A stretch of 64,000 nucleotides of DNA from Bacillaceae bacterium OF18-1A (GCA_027694045.1 JAQEWB010000002.1:930001-994000), one strand, 5' to 3'. Positions 9,540 to 18,903 are shown, counted from the first letter of the stretch. Program-made: numbers and translations. Notes: generated by a model not told the origin, from the letters alone.

Positions 9540-10730
9540 TTAAGAGAATATAGCTCCAGCAATAACGATTACAATAATAATAGCAACTAAACAACCTATC
9601 ATGTTCCATATCGCCTCTGCAAAGAAATAATAAATAAATCCAGCGATAGCCCCTAAAATCGGTGTTCCGATAAATGAGAAAATAATCCCAACAATAATTG
9701 CCACAACAATACTACCTCTGCTTGCATAACTTGCATTGTAGTTTGCGCTATTTTCAGGAGCTACATTTGTAGCTACCTCATTATTATTATAGTTTGATTG
9801 TGAGCTATAATCCCTATTATCCATTTCACTATAGTTATTAATTTCCATTTGATGCTCTAAATCTCGTAAATAATTACTAATTTCCATATTCTCATTTTGA
9901 TTTATATCCTGAATTATTCTTACGATTCTTGGCAAACAAGAATGTGTTATATCAATTTCATCTGTCTGATTTAATAACATATTAATTACCGCTTGCTTCT
10001 CTTCATCATTTTGAGGAACTCTTTTAATTCTTTCCCCAACCCTCACACAGTACTCTCCTTTTCCTTGTCCATTTGTCAAGTAGAGTAAATCTATTAAGAG
10101 AGGCATATCTTCCAAACCAGGGGTGCAATTACTCAATCTTCTTTCTAATGCTTTAATAGCATTATCATATTCTTCTATATTTATATACACATCAGATAAA
10201 TGCCTATATGGGTACGGCGATTGAGGCTGCAATTTTATTAATTTGTTCGCTTGTGCAATTGCCTTCGAATATTCTTGCTGTTCTCTGTAAATGAGAAATA
10301 GTAAGAAATGATATTCTATTACAGATGGATAATCAAAAATCAATTCTTGAATTGCTGTTTTAGCATCAATAAACCAACCTAACTCAAAGTAACAATCCGC
10401 TAAATGGTACCTAACATCAGGCGAATCCGAATAATTTACTAATAAATCATTCAGAATGTTGATAGCTTCTTGATACTCACTACCATTTTTATAATTGAGA
10501 GCTTGATTTAATAAAAGATCATATTCGCCACCATTTTGAATACTTCTATCATATATTTCTCGCTGCTCTTCATTCATTAATTCTTCATATGCTTTTGTTA
10601 ATTGCTTAAATTCTTCAGGATATTTCTCATTTGAATACATCCTAATCTTACGAAAGTAAGCCTTTTTTATTTCGTCTTGTGAAGCGCTTTGTTCTATCTC
10701 TAATAATTCATAATATGTAAGGTTATTCAT
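9540..10730 (-). CDS. Membrane-anchored J-like TPR protein with degenerate HPD motif
   Basis: This is a 396-residue protein and the last gene of the five-gene Hsp70-type operon. Residues 1-62 form a J domain (TYYELLEIEQSASQDEIKKA, FRKIRMY, EEFKQLTKAYEEL, REIYD). The tripeptide expected to be HPD reads SNE at 33-35, in YSNEKYPEEF. TPR-like helices fill about 70-260. After a polar Asn/Ser-rich linker (about 295-338) come two or three membrane spans to the C-terminus (339-396). The ATG at 10730 has GGGAG 7 nt upstream and lies 1 nt after the TPR gene stop, implying translational coupling; the longer frame to 10793 is rejected. HPD normally stimulates Hsp70 ATPase, so this protein may act as a scaffold or tether. 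Function is not established. Confidence 0.75.
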   Translation of the reverse strand: MNNLTYYELLEIEQSASQDEIKKAYFRKIRMYSNEKYPEEFKQLTKAYEELMNEEQREIYDRSIQNGGEYDLLLNQALNYKNGSEYQEAINILNDLLVNYSDSPDVRYHLADCYFELGWFIDAKTAIQELIFDYPSVIEYHFLLFLIYREQQEYSKAIAQANKLIKLQPQSPYPYRHLSDVYINIEEYDNAIKALERRLSNCTPGLEDMPLLIDLLYLTNGQGKGEYCVRVGERIKRVPQNDEEKQAVINMLLNQTDEIDITHSCLPRIVRIIQDINQNENMEISNYLRDLEHQMEINNYSEMDNRDYSSQSNYNNNEVATNVAPENSANYNASYASRGSIVVAIIVGIIFSFIGTPILGAIAGFIYYFFAEAIWNMIGCLVAIIIVIVIAGAIFS

Positions 10731-10731
10731 A

Positions 10732-11946
10732 TTACTCTCCCAACAATGTTTCCAGTAATTTCTTTGCCTTTTGCCCTGTCCATTTATTTGCATACTCTGA
10801 GTCTAATTTTTTCAATATAGTAATCGCTTCATCTTTTTTACTTATATCCATAAAATATGTTGCCTTCGATAAAAGAACAGCATCAATATAATCAGACTCT
10901 TTAAAGCTAGAACTAGTATTATTTAAAAATTCATCATATAGTTTTTCTATCCCTTGATAATCTTTCACTTCTATTTTGGATAGAATGGTAAAGTACAGTG
11001 CATCATCAGCTATATCCGAATCACTTAACAGCTTTCTAACATTATTAAATGCTGTTATCGCTTTTTCATATTGTCCCTGTTTATATAAAGATCTTCCATC
11101 TTTATATAGTTCCCAAGACGCCTTATACTTTAATGAGTCATTTTGCATAAAGCTAGACTCTAAAATTGCTGTTTCTTGCGATGATTGCTTTTCATTTTCT
11201 TTAATTTGGTTCTCTAAGGCAGCATTTTTTTCTTTTAATGACTGTTCGACTCTCTTATACTGTTGATCTTGCTTTTTTTCATTTAAAGTTTTTGCGGCAA
11301 CTTCCTCTTGATACGACTCTTTCATATGGTGTATAAAATATCCTCCAGTAATTAAAGATAGCATAAGTACTGAAGCATAGATTGTATGTACAAGCCAACT
11401 TTTCTTCTCTTGCACTTCATGGTCTGTCACCTCAAACAACTTATACTTCTTCTGCAACATTAAAATCGATTGCTCATCTTTTACATATTGAGGAAACTGC
11501 TCAAGCTCTTTCTTTGCGAGGTCTATACTCTCCATCGCTAGAAGACAAAGCAAATGTGCATAATACACCTGTGCAGGCAGTGGGTACATTTCTCGCTTCC
11601 CCAAAACTTTCCCCAATAACCTTTTTGCTTCTTCATATTGCTTTTTTTTCATCAAAACCACAGATTTATTGTACAAATGATATAACTCCGCATATATAGG
11701 CAACACCGCTTCTACTTTCCCAATGGTTTGTCTTTGCGAGGAGCTCAGATTATCTTGAATCTTCCACAAAGTAATCCCTTTTTGCGGATGCCCTGTATAT
11801 ACTTCAAGTAATCCTAACAGCCAATTAATTCGTGAATCTCTTGGCAAAAGAGCTGCAAGCGAAAGGATTAACTCTTTCGCTTGCATAATACGTCCTTGCT
11901 GAACAAGTCGGACACACTGATTATATTGATTTGCTATATGTTCCAT
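10732..11946 (-). CDS. Membrane-spanning TPR protein of the Hsp70-type operon
   Basis: A 404-residue bitopic protein. TPR-like helical repeats fill residues 1-170 (for example NKSVVLMKKKQYEEAKRLLGK). One membrane span lies at about 184-206, then a coiled coil rich in K, E and Q (207-258), then a second TPR block from about 276 (ELYKDGRSLYKQGQYEKAI). Lysines just before the span suggest the N-terminus is cytosolic and the coiled coil plus TPR end is outside, a layout like CpoB/YbgF. The ATG at 11946 follows GAGGGGACG. A longer frame starts at 11979 inside the hsp70 gene but lacks a ribosome-binding site. Probably a scaffold; no enzyme motif was seen. Confidence 0.7.
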   Translation of the reverse strand: MEHIANQYNQCVRLVQQGRIMQAKELILSLAALLPRDSRINWLLGLLEVYTGHPQKGITLWKIQDNLSSSQRQTIGKVEAVLPIYAELYHLYNKSVVLMKKKQYEEAKRLLGKVLGKREMYPLPAQVYYAHLLCLLAMESIDLAKKELEQFPQYVKDEQSILMLQKKYKLFEVTDHEVQEKKSWLVHTIYASVLMLSLITGGYFIHHMKESYQEEVAAKTLNEKKQDQQYKRVEQSLKEKNAALENQIKENEKQSSQETAILESSFMQNDSLKYKASWELYKDGRSLYKQGQYEKAITAFNNVRKLLSDSDIADDALYFTILSKIEVKDYQGIEKLYDEFLNNTSSSFKESDYIDAVLLSKATYFMDISKKDEAITILKKLDSEYANKWTGQKAKKLLETLLGE

Positions 11947-11965
11947 AATCGTCCCCTCTATCTTT

Positions 11966-13702
11966 TCACACAAATTCAATTAATAAGTCCGTCAACTCTT
12001 CATCATATTTCTGAATTGAAATACGATCATTGCGACTTAAAGCCACTTTTAAATTTGATACAGCTTCTTGCAATTTTTGTTTTTCTTGTTCTCCTACTTC
12101 TTGCATTAATTTTTCTGCACGATACAATGTCTTTTTAACATCTTCAAAATACTCTGATTTAGCCCAATCTTTTTCCAAGCGTACCTTCGCTTGTGTCATT
12201 TCACGTTCATCCATAACACCCACTTGAGAATTAATGACTTCTGTAATTTTCTTTCCTGTACTCACAATCGTCGCTTCAATTTGTAAAATACCATTAATGT
12301 CATAAGTAAACTGAATTTCAATTTCTTCGTGTCCTGCTAACCGCTTCGGAATTCCATCCAGAATAATGTCATCTTTATTCAACTTTGTATTCTCAAAAAC
12401 TTTTTCATTTTCCCCTTGATATACTTGAATAACAACTTGATCTTGATAATCACTCATTGTAGAGTATGTCTTTTTTTCTGTAACTGGAACTTTTGCACCT
12501 TTATTAATAATTGGATCAAAATATCCACCTATAATTTGTCCACCAACATTTTTCACGATATCTGTCCCTAATGTATACGAACAAATATCAAGAACCATTA
12601 ATCCATCAGCCGAATCAATTGCTCCACTTTTAATCCCAGCTTGTACAGCAGCACCCAACGCTACAACTTCATCCGGATTAATATCCTTACGAATTGGACG
12701 CTGTAATTTTTCTTCTACAATTTTTTGAATATAAGGAATACGTGTAGATCCGCCCACTAATAAAATATGATCAATATTCGTTAATGATAAATTACTTTCT
12801 TTTAATGCTGTATCTACTTCATGTAATGTGGAAACAGCTAATTTTTGAATCAATTGCTCAAACTGCCCACGAGATATTTCCATATCAATCGTGACAGGTG
12901 CACCATTATGAATCCCTACAAACGGAACCATAAATCGTACTGACATTTGAGTTGATAAAGATTTTTTAACACGCTCTGCCTCTTCTTTTAATAACGCACG
13001 AACTTCTTGCTCCGTTTTCCCTTCAACTCGATATAAATGAATACCATGAATCATTTCATATTCCTTTACTACCCAATCCACAATTGCATTATCAAAATCC
13101 ATACCACCTAGTTTATTATTACCAGCACTAGCCTTTACTTCTACGACACCTTCAAAAATTTCAATAATCGAAACATCAAAAGTACCACCACCTAAATCAT
13201 AGACTAGAATATGTTGGTTCTGATCTAAATTCTCGAATCCATATGCAATTGCAGCTGCGGTCGGCTCATTAATAATACGTTCTACTTTTAACCCTGCAAT
13301 CTCCCCAGCTTTTTGTGTCGCTTTTCTCTGTGAATCAGAGAAATACGCAGGAACTGTAATAACCGCTTCTGTCACTGTCTCTCCTAGTTTCCCTTCTACA
13401 CTTTCTTTTAAATATTTTAATATGAGAGCAGATACTTCTTCTGGGCGTAGTTGCTGTTCTCCCATTGAAACGTTTTCTTCCGTTCCCATTAAACGTTTCA
13501 CTTCAAGAACTGTGCGGTCTGGTAAACTTTTAATTCCCGATTTTGCATCTTCACCAATAATAATCTCACCTTTTAAATCTTTTTGTACAACTGAAGGCGT
13601 TGTGCGGCTTCCCTTTTTATTTTCAATAATCTCCGGTTTTCCATTTTTTAAATATGCAATAGCAGAATTTGTTGTCCCCAAATCGATTCCTACAATAGCC
13701 AT
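11966..13702 (-). CDS. Hsp70 (DnaK-like) chaperone, operon-specific paralogue
   Basis: A 578-residue Hsp70. The ATPase domain is intact: phosphate-1 loop GIDLGTTNSA (5-14), INEPTAAAIAYG (144-155), YDLGGGTFD (168-176) and LLVGGSTRIP (314-323). The interdomain linker reads GLMVLDICSYTLG (367-379), diverged from the DnaK linker. A substrate-binding domain and helical lid follow, ending at FV without the usual disordered tail. It is somewhat shorter than housekeeping DnaK (about 610) and is not next to hrcA-grpE-dnaJ, so it is a second Hsp70. The ATG follows TTAGGAGGAA. Its neighbours encode a GrpE-like protein and a J-like protein, forming a dedicated chaperone set. Clients are unknown. Confidence 0.88.
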   Translation of the reverse strand: MAIVGIDLGTTNSAIAYLKNGKPEIIENKKGSRTTPSVVQKDLKGEIIIGEDAKSGIKSLPDRTVLEVKRLMGTEENVSMGEQQLRPEEVSALILKYLKESVEGKLGETVTEAVITVPAYFSDSQRKATQKAGEIAGLKVERIINEPTAAAIAYGFENLDQNQHILVYDLGGGTFDVSIIEIFEGVVEVKASAGNNKLGGMDFDNAIVDWVVKEYEMIHGIHLYRVEGKTEQEVRALLKEEAERVKKSLSTQMSVRFMVPFVGIHNGAPVTIDMEISRGQFEQLIQKLAVSTLHEVDTALKESNLSLTNIDHILLVGGSTRIPYIQKIVEEKLQRPIRKDINPDEVVALGAAVQAGIKSGAIDSADGLMVLDICSYTLGTDIVKNVGGQIIGGYFDPIINKGAKVPVTEKKTYSTMSDYQDQVVIQVYQGENEKVFENTKLNKDDIILDGIPKRLAGHEEIEIQFTYDINGILQIEATIVSTGKKITEVINSQVGVMDEREMTQAKVRLEKDWAKSEYFEDVKKTLYRAEKLMQEVGEQEKQKLQEAVSNLKVALSRNDRISIQKYDEELTDLLIEFV

Positions 13703-13723
13703 AAATAATTCCTCCTAATATGT

Positions 13724-14551
13724 TTAATAGACAGTAACCACGTATGCTTTTCTTAAGATTTCTCCTGTAACAGCATTGCGGAAACCTCGTTTATTTACCG
13801 TATACACTTGATATTTTTCATAACCTTCTGGAACTTCATTTAAAGGAACAGTTCCAACGCCTTCCATTACAGTCCCATCAAATAATTCCCCTTGGACAGA
13901 GATTTCTTCAATCTCTTCTTTTTCAAGTAAAAGTAATGCTTTTTTAAGCGTTGTTTCCAGGCTGTCTCCCCAGTTATTTCCTTCTACTTGCTTAGAAATG
14001 TTATAAACATTATCCAGTAAATCGAACATACTAATAACAAGTAAAGCTAACTTTTTTTGTTTTTTCTCAAATTCTACTAAACTAGATTTTTCTTCAGCTG
14101 TTCCTTTTTCTTGTACATATTCTTCCATCGTTGATTGTAACTCTTGTGCAATTTTAAAAAAGGCACGATTTCCTTTTTTTATTTCATCACGCAGTGTATC
14201 TACAGCTGGTTGTAAATCTGAATAATCTTGTGGTTCATATATTTCAAATGCTGTTTCTTCTAAAAAGGTTAAACCTGCAATATCGTTTTCTATCATTTCC
14301 ATATAAGTGTCACCCAAATAAAACTCTCCCTTCATATCATGAAGTAAAAAATCAAAGAACAATTGCTTAAAACGACTTTCTGTTGTGATTACAAAACGGC
14401 TCCACTTGTCTTCATAATACTGATCTGTATATAACACAAATTTCATCTCTTCAAAACATCCTTGAATATGTAACTGATATACGTTTGCGCTATGACCAAT
14501 AAAGAATTTGAGTATGTGTGAAAAAGTATATTCACATTGTTCCTCTCGCAC
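13724..14551 (-). CDS. GrpE-like protein with a distinct N-terminal domain
   Basis: A 275-residue protein whose C-terminal part (about 158-275) looks like GrpE. A helix FEKKQKKLALLVISMFDLLD precedes the beta domain EIEEISVQGELFDGTVMEGVGTVPL, matching the GrpE pattern (EEI.V.G..FDP...EAVGTVP). It ends AYVVTVY where GrpE ends with KV.V. The first 150 residues are not GrpE-like and I do not recognise them; they include aromatic-rich segments (FKQLFFDFLLHDM). The GTG start has AAGGAG 8 nt upstream. It lies between the AAA+ gene and the hsp70 gene (21-bp gap), which fits a nucleotide-exchange factor for that Hsp70. This function is inferred. Confidence 0.7.
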   Translation of the reverse strand: MREEQCEYTFSHILKFFIGHSANVYQLHIQGCFEEMKFVLYTDQYYEDKWSRFVITTESRFKQLFFDFLLHDMKGEFYLGDTYMEMIENDIAGLTFLEETAFEIYEPQDYSDLQPAVDTLRDEIKKGNRAFFKIAQELQSTMEEYVQEKGTAEEKSSLVEFEKKQKKLALLVISMFDLLDNVYNISKQVEGNNWGDSLETTLKKALLLLEKEEIEEISVQGELFDGTVMEGVGTVPLNEVPEGYEKYQVYTVNKRGFRNAVTGEILRKAYVVTVY

Positions 14552-14563
14552 CCTTTTAACTCC

Positions 14564-15955
14564 TTAATAAAGAATTTTAGTCGTTCTCTCAACTCTATTA
14601 ATAATTTCTTCATCAATGCTATCCAATTCTTTTTTTTGCCCTTGCGAAACTGCATAATAAGCTTTTTGTAGGATAATTTCCTCTACAAGATTTCTCATTA
14701 ACCTACCATTCCCATGACTTTTGGGATTCAGTTCTATTTTCTTATTTAAAATATAGCGAACTCTTTCTTTCGCACCTGATGTAATTTTATATTCCTTTTT
14801 ATCAAACATTAAATCTTGTATTAACAATAATTCATCAACTGTGTAATCTGGAAAATCGACATAAATATTAAATCTTGAACGAAGCCCTGGATTAGATTCA
14901 ATAAACTCATTCATTTCATTAGGATATCCGGCAAGAATAACAATCAAATTTTCACGATTATCTTCCATCGCCTTCACGAGCGTATCAATTGCTTCCATTC
15001 CAAAATCATTTGCACTACCGCTTCGCGTTAAAGAATAAGCTTCATCAACAAATAAAACGCCGCCTAGCGCCTCTTTAATTTTTTTCATTGTCTTAGGAGC
15101 AGTATGTCCAATAAATTCTCCAACTAACTCCGAACGATCCGTTTCAACTAAATGTCCTTTCGACAATACTCCTAAAGCTTTAAAAATTTTCGCGACCAAT
15201 CTAGCGACTGTCGTTTTCCCTGTACCGGGATTTCCAGTAAATATCATATGAAGACTTAAACTATCTGTCTTCATTCCTTGCTCTTTACGCATCTGATTAA
15301 AAATAACTAAATTATAAATCTCTTTTACTTTTTGTTTTACACTTTGTAAGCCAATTAACTCATCTAATTCTGCCATTGTTTTTTCAACAGAAATGACTTC
15401 CTGTTTTTCTAACAACTGTTTAGCAAACAAAGGATTACTCTCTATCTCACCTTCTAATTCTGCTATAACATTCAAACACTCTTGACTTTCTTTTTGAAGG
15501 TTTTCATATTGTAAAGCAGTTCGAAAAGCAAATCGTGCTCGTTGTATTGCTTGCTTTACTTCCTTAACATTATAAGGACCCACCTGTTTTAAATTATCTA
15601 CTAGTTCTTTATGAATATATAAATGCTTTCTTCGCAAAACAGCGTGCCCGTATTGTATATAATAGCTTGCGTTATCTTGCGTAAACGATAACGCCGACAG
15701 CCAAGACTGTTCAGCCTTATCATCTTCACCTTTTTTCTCGTGCAAACATGCTAATTTTTCATACCATCTACTTATTTCCTTACTCATATCTTTCTTCAAA
15801 GGAAACATATCGTTTTCCACTTTATATAAAAGCCTAAACGATCGTATAAATAAATATGAAGCGGTTTCTAAATCTTCGCTTGCTAAAGCAGTTTCCATTT
15901 GTCTCTTTATATCTCCAAAAGATTCTAAAACAAATTCTCTTTTCCCTATATCCAA
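14564..15955 (-). CDS. AAA+ ATPase of the CbbX/SpoVK type with N-terminal TPR-like region
   Basis: A 463-residue protein and the first gene of the five-gene operon. Residues 1-190 are helical and TPR-like (YEKLACLHEKKGEDDKAEQS). The C-terminal AAA+ module has LDELIGLQSVK, Walker A GNPGTGKTT (about 241-249), Walker B GGVLFVDEAY (298-307), sensor AGYPNEM and the arginine-finger region NPGLRSRF. The layout resembles EccA and SpoVK. A TTG at 15955 follows AAAGGTGA with good spacing and is my chosen start; a GTG at 15964 overlaps that Shine-Dalgarno. A remodelling or unfolding role alongside Hsp70 is inference from the operon. Confidence 0.8.
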   Translation of the reverse strand: MDIGKREFVLESFGDIKRQMETALASEDLETASYLFIRSFRLLYKVENDMFPLKKDMSKEISRWYEKLACLHEKKGEDDKAEQSWLSALSFTQDNASYYIQYGHAVLRRKHLYIHKELVDNLKQVGPYNVKEVKQAIQRARFAFRTALQYENLQKESQECLNVIAELEGEIESNPLFAKQLLEKQEVISVEKTMAELDELIGLQSVKQKVKEIYNLVIFNQMRKEQGMKTDSLSLHMIFTGNPGTGKTTVARLVAKIFKALGVLSKGHLVETDRSELVGEFIGHTAPKTMKKIKEALGGVLFVDEAYSLTRSGSANDFGMEAIDTLVKAMEDNRENLIVILAGYPNEMNEFIESNPGLRSRFNIYVDFPDYTVDELLLIQDLMFDKKEYKITSGAKERVRYILNKKIELNPKSHGNGRLMRNLVEEIILQKAYYAVSQGQKKELDSIDEEIINRVERTTKILY

Positions 15956-15990
15956 TACGGTCACCTTTTATCATCTTTATATTTTAATTT

Positions 15991-16018
15991 ATCATAAATT
16001 AAGCATGTAGCACTACAA
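15991..16018 (-). promoter_or_regulatory. Possible promoter of the Hsp70-type operon
   Basis: TTGTAG (16013-16018) lies 16 bp from TATGAT (15991-15996) on the minus strand, about 36 bp upstream of the AAA+ start. This is a moderate SigA match. The rest of 16019-16850 shows no convincing gene. Confidence 0.4.
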
Positions 16019-16852
16019 CCCTCAAAAACCCCTGTTCAACACTCTTAATTCTAACAAAACATTACATTTTCTTCTATAAAATTCTATCCTTTAATTTCTA
16101 TTATTACGATATTTTTTTATTATAAAAAAACAAAATCTATTCGTGAATATCCATATGCAAAAGAAACTACAAAAAATCAACAACAACCTGAAAAACAACT
16201 CTCTTCTTTTGTTATAAAACACATATTATGATAAACGAAGAGCGTTTCATTCCAAAAAAGTGAGCACCTGAAGAAAATGTGGAAAAATGTTATAAAATTG
16301 AAGCGAAAAATAGCGAAATGAAGTACGCACAAGGATAAGATATAATAGGTTCCCCGTGTCTTATCGGCATACAAATGTATGGAGAAATGGCTACATCCTT
16401 TGTTAAATTAAAACAATTAATCATTCTATTAAAATGATAAAATGTAAAATGTTCTCCATGTGTTTTATGAGATTAGAAACTTAGATTTTTCAGTGATCTC
16501 CTGTTTTTTTGTTATGTTATAATCCGCTCTACTATTGCGCTTCTATTTTTGTTACACTTTATACATACAAATTTTTCAAAATTAAAGAAAATCACCCATC
16601 TCTCTTTCTACAAATGGCTCTAAATATCCCACTAGATGGGCACAAGATAGACGGCTCAAAACTAGAGGGAATATTCAGCTACTAAGCTGTACAATGAGAA
16701 CTCAACGATTTAGCTGAAGTTATACTAGGTCAAATTACATATTCGAAAATTTATCAGGCAACATGATGCTCATTTTTTATCCATAATCCAGTAAAGCTGT
16801 AACAGTTCTGTCGGGAACTTGAATTTATGATTTAAAAAAGGAGGTCATTCAT

Positions 16853-17104
16853 ATAAGCCCTACCAAAATTAAAAAGTTATTATATGTTCTCGTACACCTC
16901 GTGGGCCCGCTTTCTTTCCTCATTATTTCTACCATTTGGGGAGTTTTGTTCACTACTAAATCCACATTCGAAAACATATCTGATAATCTTGGCGTTATGG
17001 CCATTTATTACGTGTTCATGAGCTTACTGTGGGTTTTCTATTTAGATCGATTAGACAAAGATGTAGATAAAATTACAAACGAGATTCGTAACAAAAAGAT
17101 GTAG
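16853..17104 (+). CDS. Small two-span membrane protein, hypothetical; apparent ATA start
   Basis: The frame gives SPTKIKKLLYVLVHLVGPLS..., with two hydrophobic segments and a charged C-terminal tail, 83 residues in all. A strong AAAAGGAGGT lies 8 nt before an in-frame ATA (16853), exactly where an ATG would be expected. The first standard start codon is GTG at 16901, inside the first membrane segment and with no ribosome-binding site. Either ATA is used inefficiently or the start was lost by an ATG-to-ATA change. A terminator follows. It is convergent with asnS. Family not recognised. Confidence 0.5.
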   Translation: MSPTKIKKLLYVLVHLVGPLSFLIISTIWGVLFTTKSTFENISDNLGVMAIYYVFMSLLWVFYLDRLDKDVDKITNEIRNKKM

Positions 17105-17111
17105 TACATAT

Positions 17112-17144
17112 AAAAAAGCGAGAGCAACTGCTCTCGCTTTTTTC
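17112..17144. terminator. Bidirectional terminator between the small ORF and asnS
   Basis: The stem AAAAAGCGAGAGCA with its complement GCTCTCGCTTTTT encloses a 3-nt loop, with T runs on either side. Confidence 0.85.
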
Positions 17145-17149
17145 ATATT

Positions 17150-18541
17150 TTAGAATTCAGAAGAACCTGGAGTTCTTGGGAATGGAATTACGTCACGGAT
17201 GTTAGCCATGCCAGTGATGTACATTAGGAAGCGCTCGAAACCTAGACCGAATCCAGCGTGTTTTGTACCGCCGTATTTTCTAAGTTCTAAGTACCACCAG
17301 TAGTCCTCTTCGTTCATACCTAATTCTTTAATTCTATCTACTAAAACGTCCATTCTTTCTTCACGTTGACTTCCGCCGATTAATTCGCCGATGCCAGGAA
17401 CTAGAAGGTCAGTAGCAGCTACTGTTTTACCGTCGTCATTTAAGCGCATGTAGAATGCTTTAATGTCTTTCGGATAGTCAGTTACGAATACAGGGCGTTT
17501 GAAGATTTCTTCTGATAAGTATCTTTCGTGCTCTGTTTGTAAGTCAATACCCCATTCTACTGGGTATTTGAAGTCAGCACCTGATTCTTGAAGTACTTTA
17601 ATTGCTTCTGTATATGTGATGCGACCGAAGTCAGAGTTGATTACGTTGTTCATGCGCTCAAGAACTGTTTTATCAACGAAGCTGTTGAAGAATTCCATTT
17701 CTTCTGGTGCATGCTCTAATACGTATTTCATTGCATATTTCAGCATATCTTCTGTAAGGTTCATTACATCGCCTAATTCAGCAAATGCAATCTCAGGCTC
17801 AACCATCCAGAACTCAGCTGCGTGGCGAGTTGTGTTTGAGTTTTCTGCACGGAATGTAGGTCCGAATGTGTATACATCACGGAATGCTAATGCATAAGCT
17901 TCAGCGTTCAGCTGTCCACTTACTGTTAAGTTTGTTTCTTTACCGAAGAAGTCTTTTGATTCATCAACTTTTCCGTCTTCACCTTTTGGTACGTTGTTTA
18001 AATCTTGCGTTGTTACGCGGAACATTTCGCCAGCACCTTCTGTATCACTACCAGTGATGATTGGTGTGTGAACATGTACGAATCCACGCTCTTGGAAGAA
18101 TTGGTGAATTGCAAATGCTGCGATAGAACGTACGCGGAACGTTGCAGAGAATGCATTTGTTCTTGGACGTAAGTGAGCGATTGTACGTAAGTATTCAAAC
18201 GTGTGACGCTTCTTTTGAAGTGGGTAATCAGAATCTGATAAGCCCTCGATATCAATTTTTTCTGCTTTAATTTCAAATGGTTGCTTCGCTCCAGGTGTTG
18301 CAATTACTTTACCTTCTACTTTAACTGAAGAGCTAAGTGGAAGTTTTGCAATTTCTTTGAAGTTATCTAATTCTGTATCGAAAACGATTTGAACGCTTTT
18401 GAAGAAGCTACCGTCGTTTAATTCGATGAAACCGAACGCTTTTGAATCACGTAAATTACGAATCCACCCTGATACTTGTACTGTTTGTCCTTCATACTTT
18501 TCTGTATCTCTATACAGACTTTTTACTAATGTGTGTTCCAT
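17150..18541 (-). CDS. asnS: Asparaginyl-tRNA synthetase
   Basis: A 463-residue class II synthetase. An OB-fold anticodon-binding domain (about 15-105, [24 protein letters not shown]) precedes the catalytic core with class II motif 2 [21 protein letters not shown] and motif 3 [15 protein letters not shown]. It lacks the AspRS-specific insertions. It charges tRNA-Asn in the cytosol. The ATG follows AAAGGAGAATTTCACT. A T-box leader with an Asn specifier lies directly upstream. In B. subtilis asnS is elsewhere; here it follows pheST on the same strand but has its own promoter region. Confidence 0.96.
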   Translation of the reverse strand: MEHTLVKSLYRDTEKYEGQTVQVSGWIRNLRDSKAFGFIELNDGSFFKSVQIVFDTELDNFKEIAKLPLSSSVKVEGKVIATPGAKQPFEIKAEKIDIEGLSDSDYPLQKKRHTFEYLRTIAHLRPRTNAFSATFRVRSIAAFAIHQFFQERGFVHVHTPIITGSDTEGAGEMFRVTTQDLNNVPKGEDGKVDESKDFFGKETNLTVSGQLNAEAYALAFRDVYTFGPTFRAENSNTTRHAAEFWMVEPEIAFAELGDVMNLTEDMLKYAMKYVLEHAPEEMEFFNSFVDKTVLERMNNVINSDFGRITYTEAIKVLQESGADFKYPVEWGIDLQTEHERYLSEEIFKRPVFVTDYPKDIKAFYMRLNDDGKTVAATDLLVPGIGELIGGSQREERMDVLVDRIKELGMNEEDYWWYLELRKYGGTKHAGFGLGFERFLMYITGMANIRDVIPFPRTPGSSEF

Positions 18542-18845
18542 AGTGAAATTCTCCTTTGCTCATATATTTAAATACAAAAAAACCTTTCATCCATAAAGGG
18601 ACGAAAGGTTAAACTTCGCGGTACCACCCAATTTGTCATAAAGACCAACTTTAACTCGTATGTAATACATACTTCCCGGTTTGTAACAGGCCGGCTTCCC
18701 GTCTAAGTCTACTCTTGAATACAAGATTCAATTTCGGTTAGCAACTCCAAGGTGTTCTTCACATATACCGCCTCATCAGGCTCTCACCGCCCCTGACTCG
18801 CTTTGGATTATAGTATATACTACTTTTCCTTATCATCGTCTTTCA
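18542..18845 (-). promoter_or_regulatory. T-box leader of asnS, specifier AAC (Asn)
   Basis: The T-box GGGTGGTACCGCGA (minus strand) lies at 18617-18630 and the terminator stem AACCTTTC/GAAAGGTT at 18581-18610. Stem I has the AGTA motif and the specifier AAC at 18754-18756 in the context GAAG-AAC-ACC. Confidence 0.92.
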
Positions 18846-18903
18846 TTTTGTTAAACTAAAATTAATGTACTACATTCGAGAGAAAGATGCAAGACGCCAA
18901 AAC

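Noticed and set aside
11966..13702. Housekeeping dnaK
   Set aside because: It is shorter, with a diverged linker and no C-terminal tail, and is not in an hrcA-grpE-dnaK-dnaJ cluster.
9540..15964. Type VII (ESX) secretion locus, because of the EccA-like AAA+ protein
   Set aside because: No WXG100 proteins, FtsK-like EccC or other ESX membrane components are adjacent; the neighbours are an Hsp70 set.
16177..16374. Minus-strand 65-codon frame upstream of the AAA+ gene
   Set aside because: No ribosome-binding site, odd composition and no family resemblance; it lies in an otherwise non-coding gap.
16614..16835. Frame resembling a decayed gene (MALNIPLDGHKIDG..., with ELNDLAEVILGQITYSK further on)
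   Set aside because: It contains five stops in about 75 codons, no fewer than chance for A/T-rich DNA, and I recognise no family.
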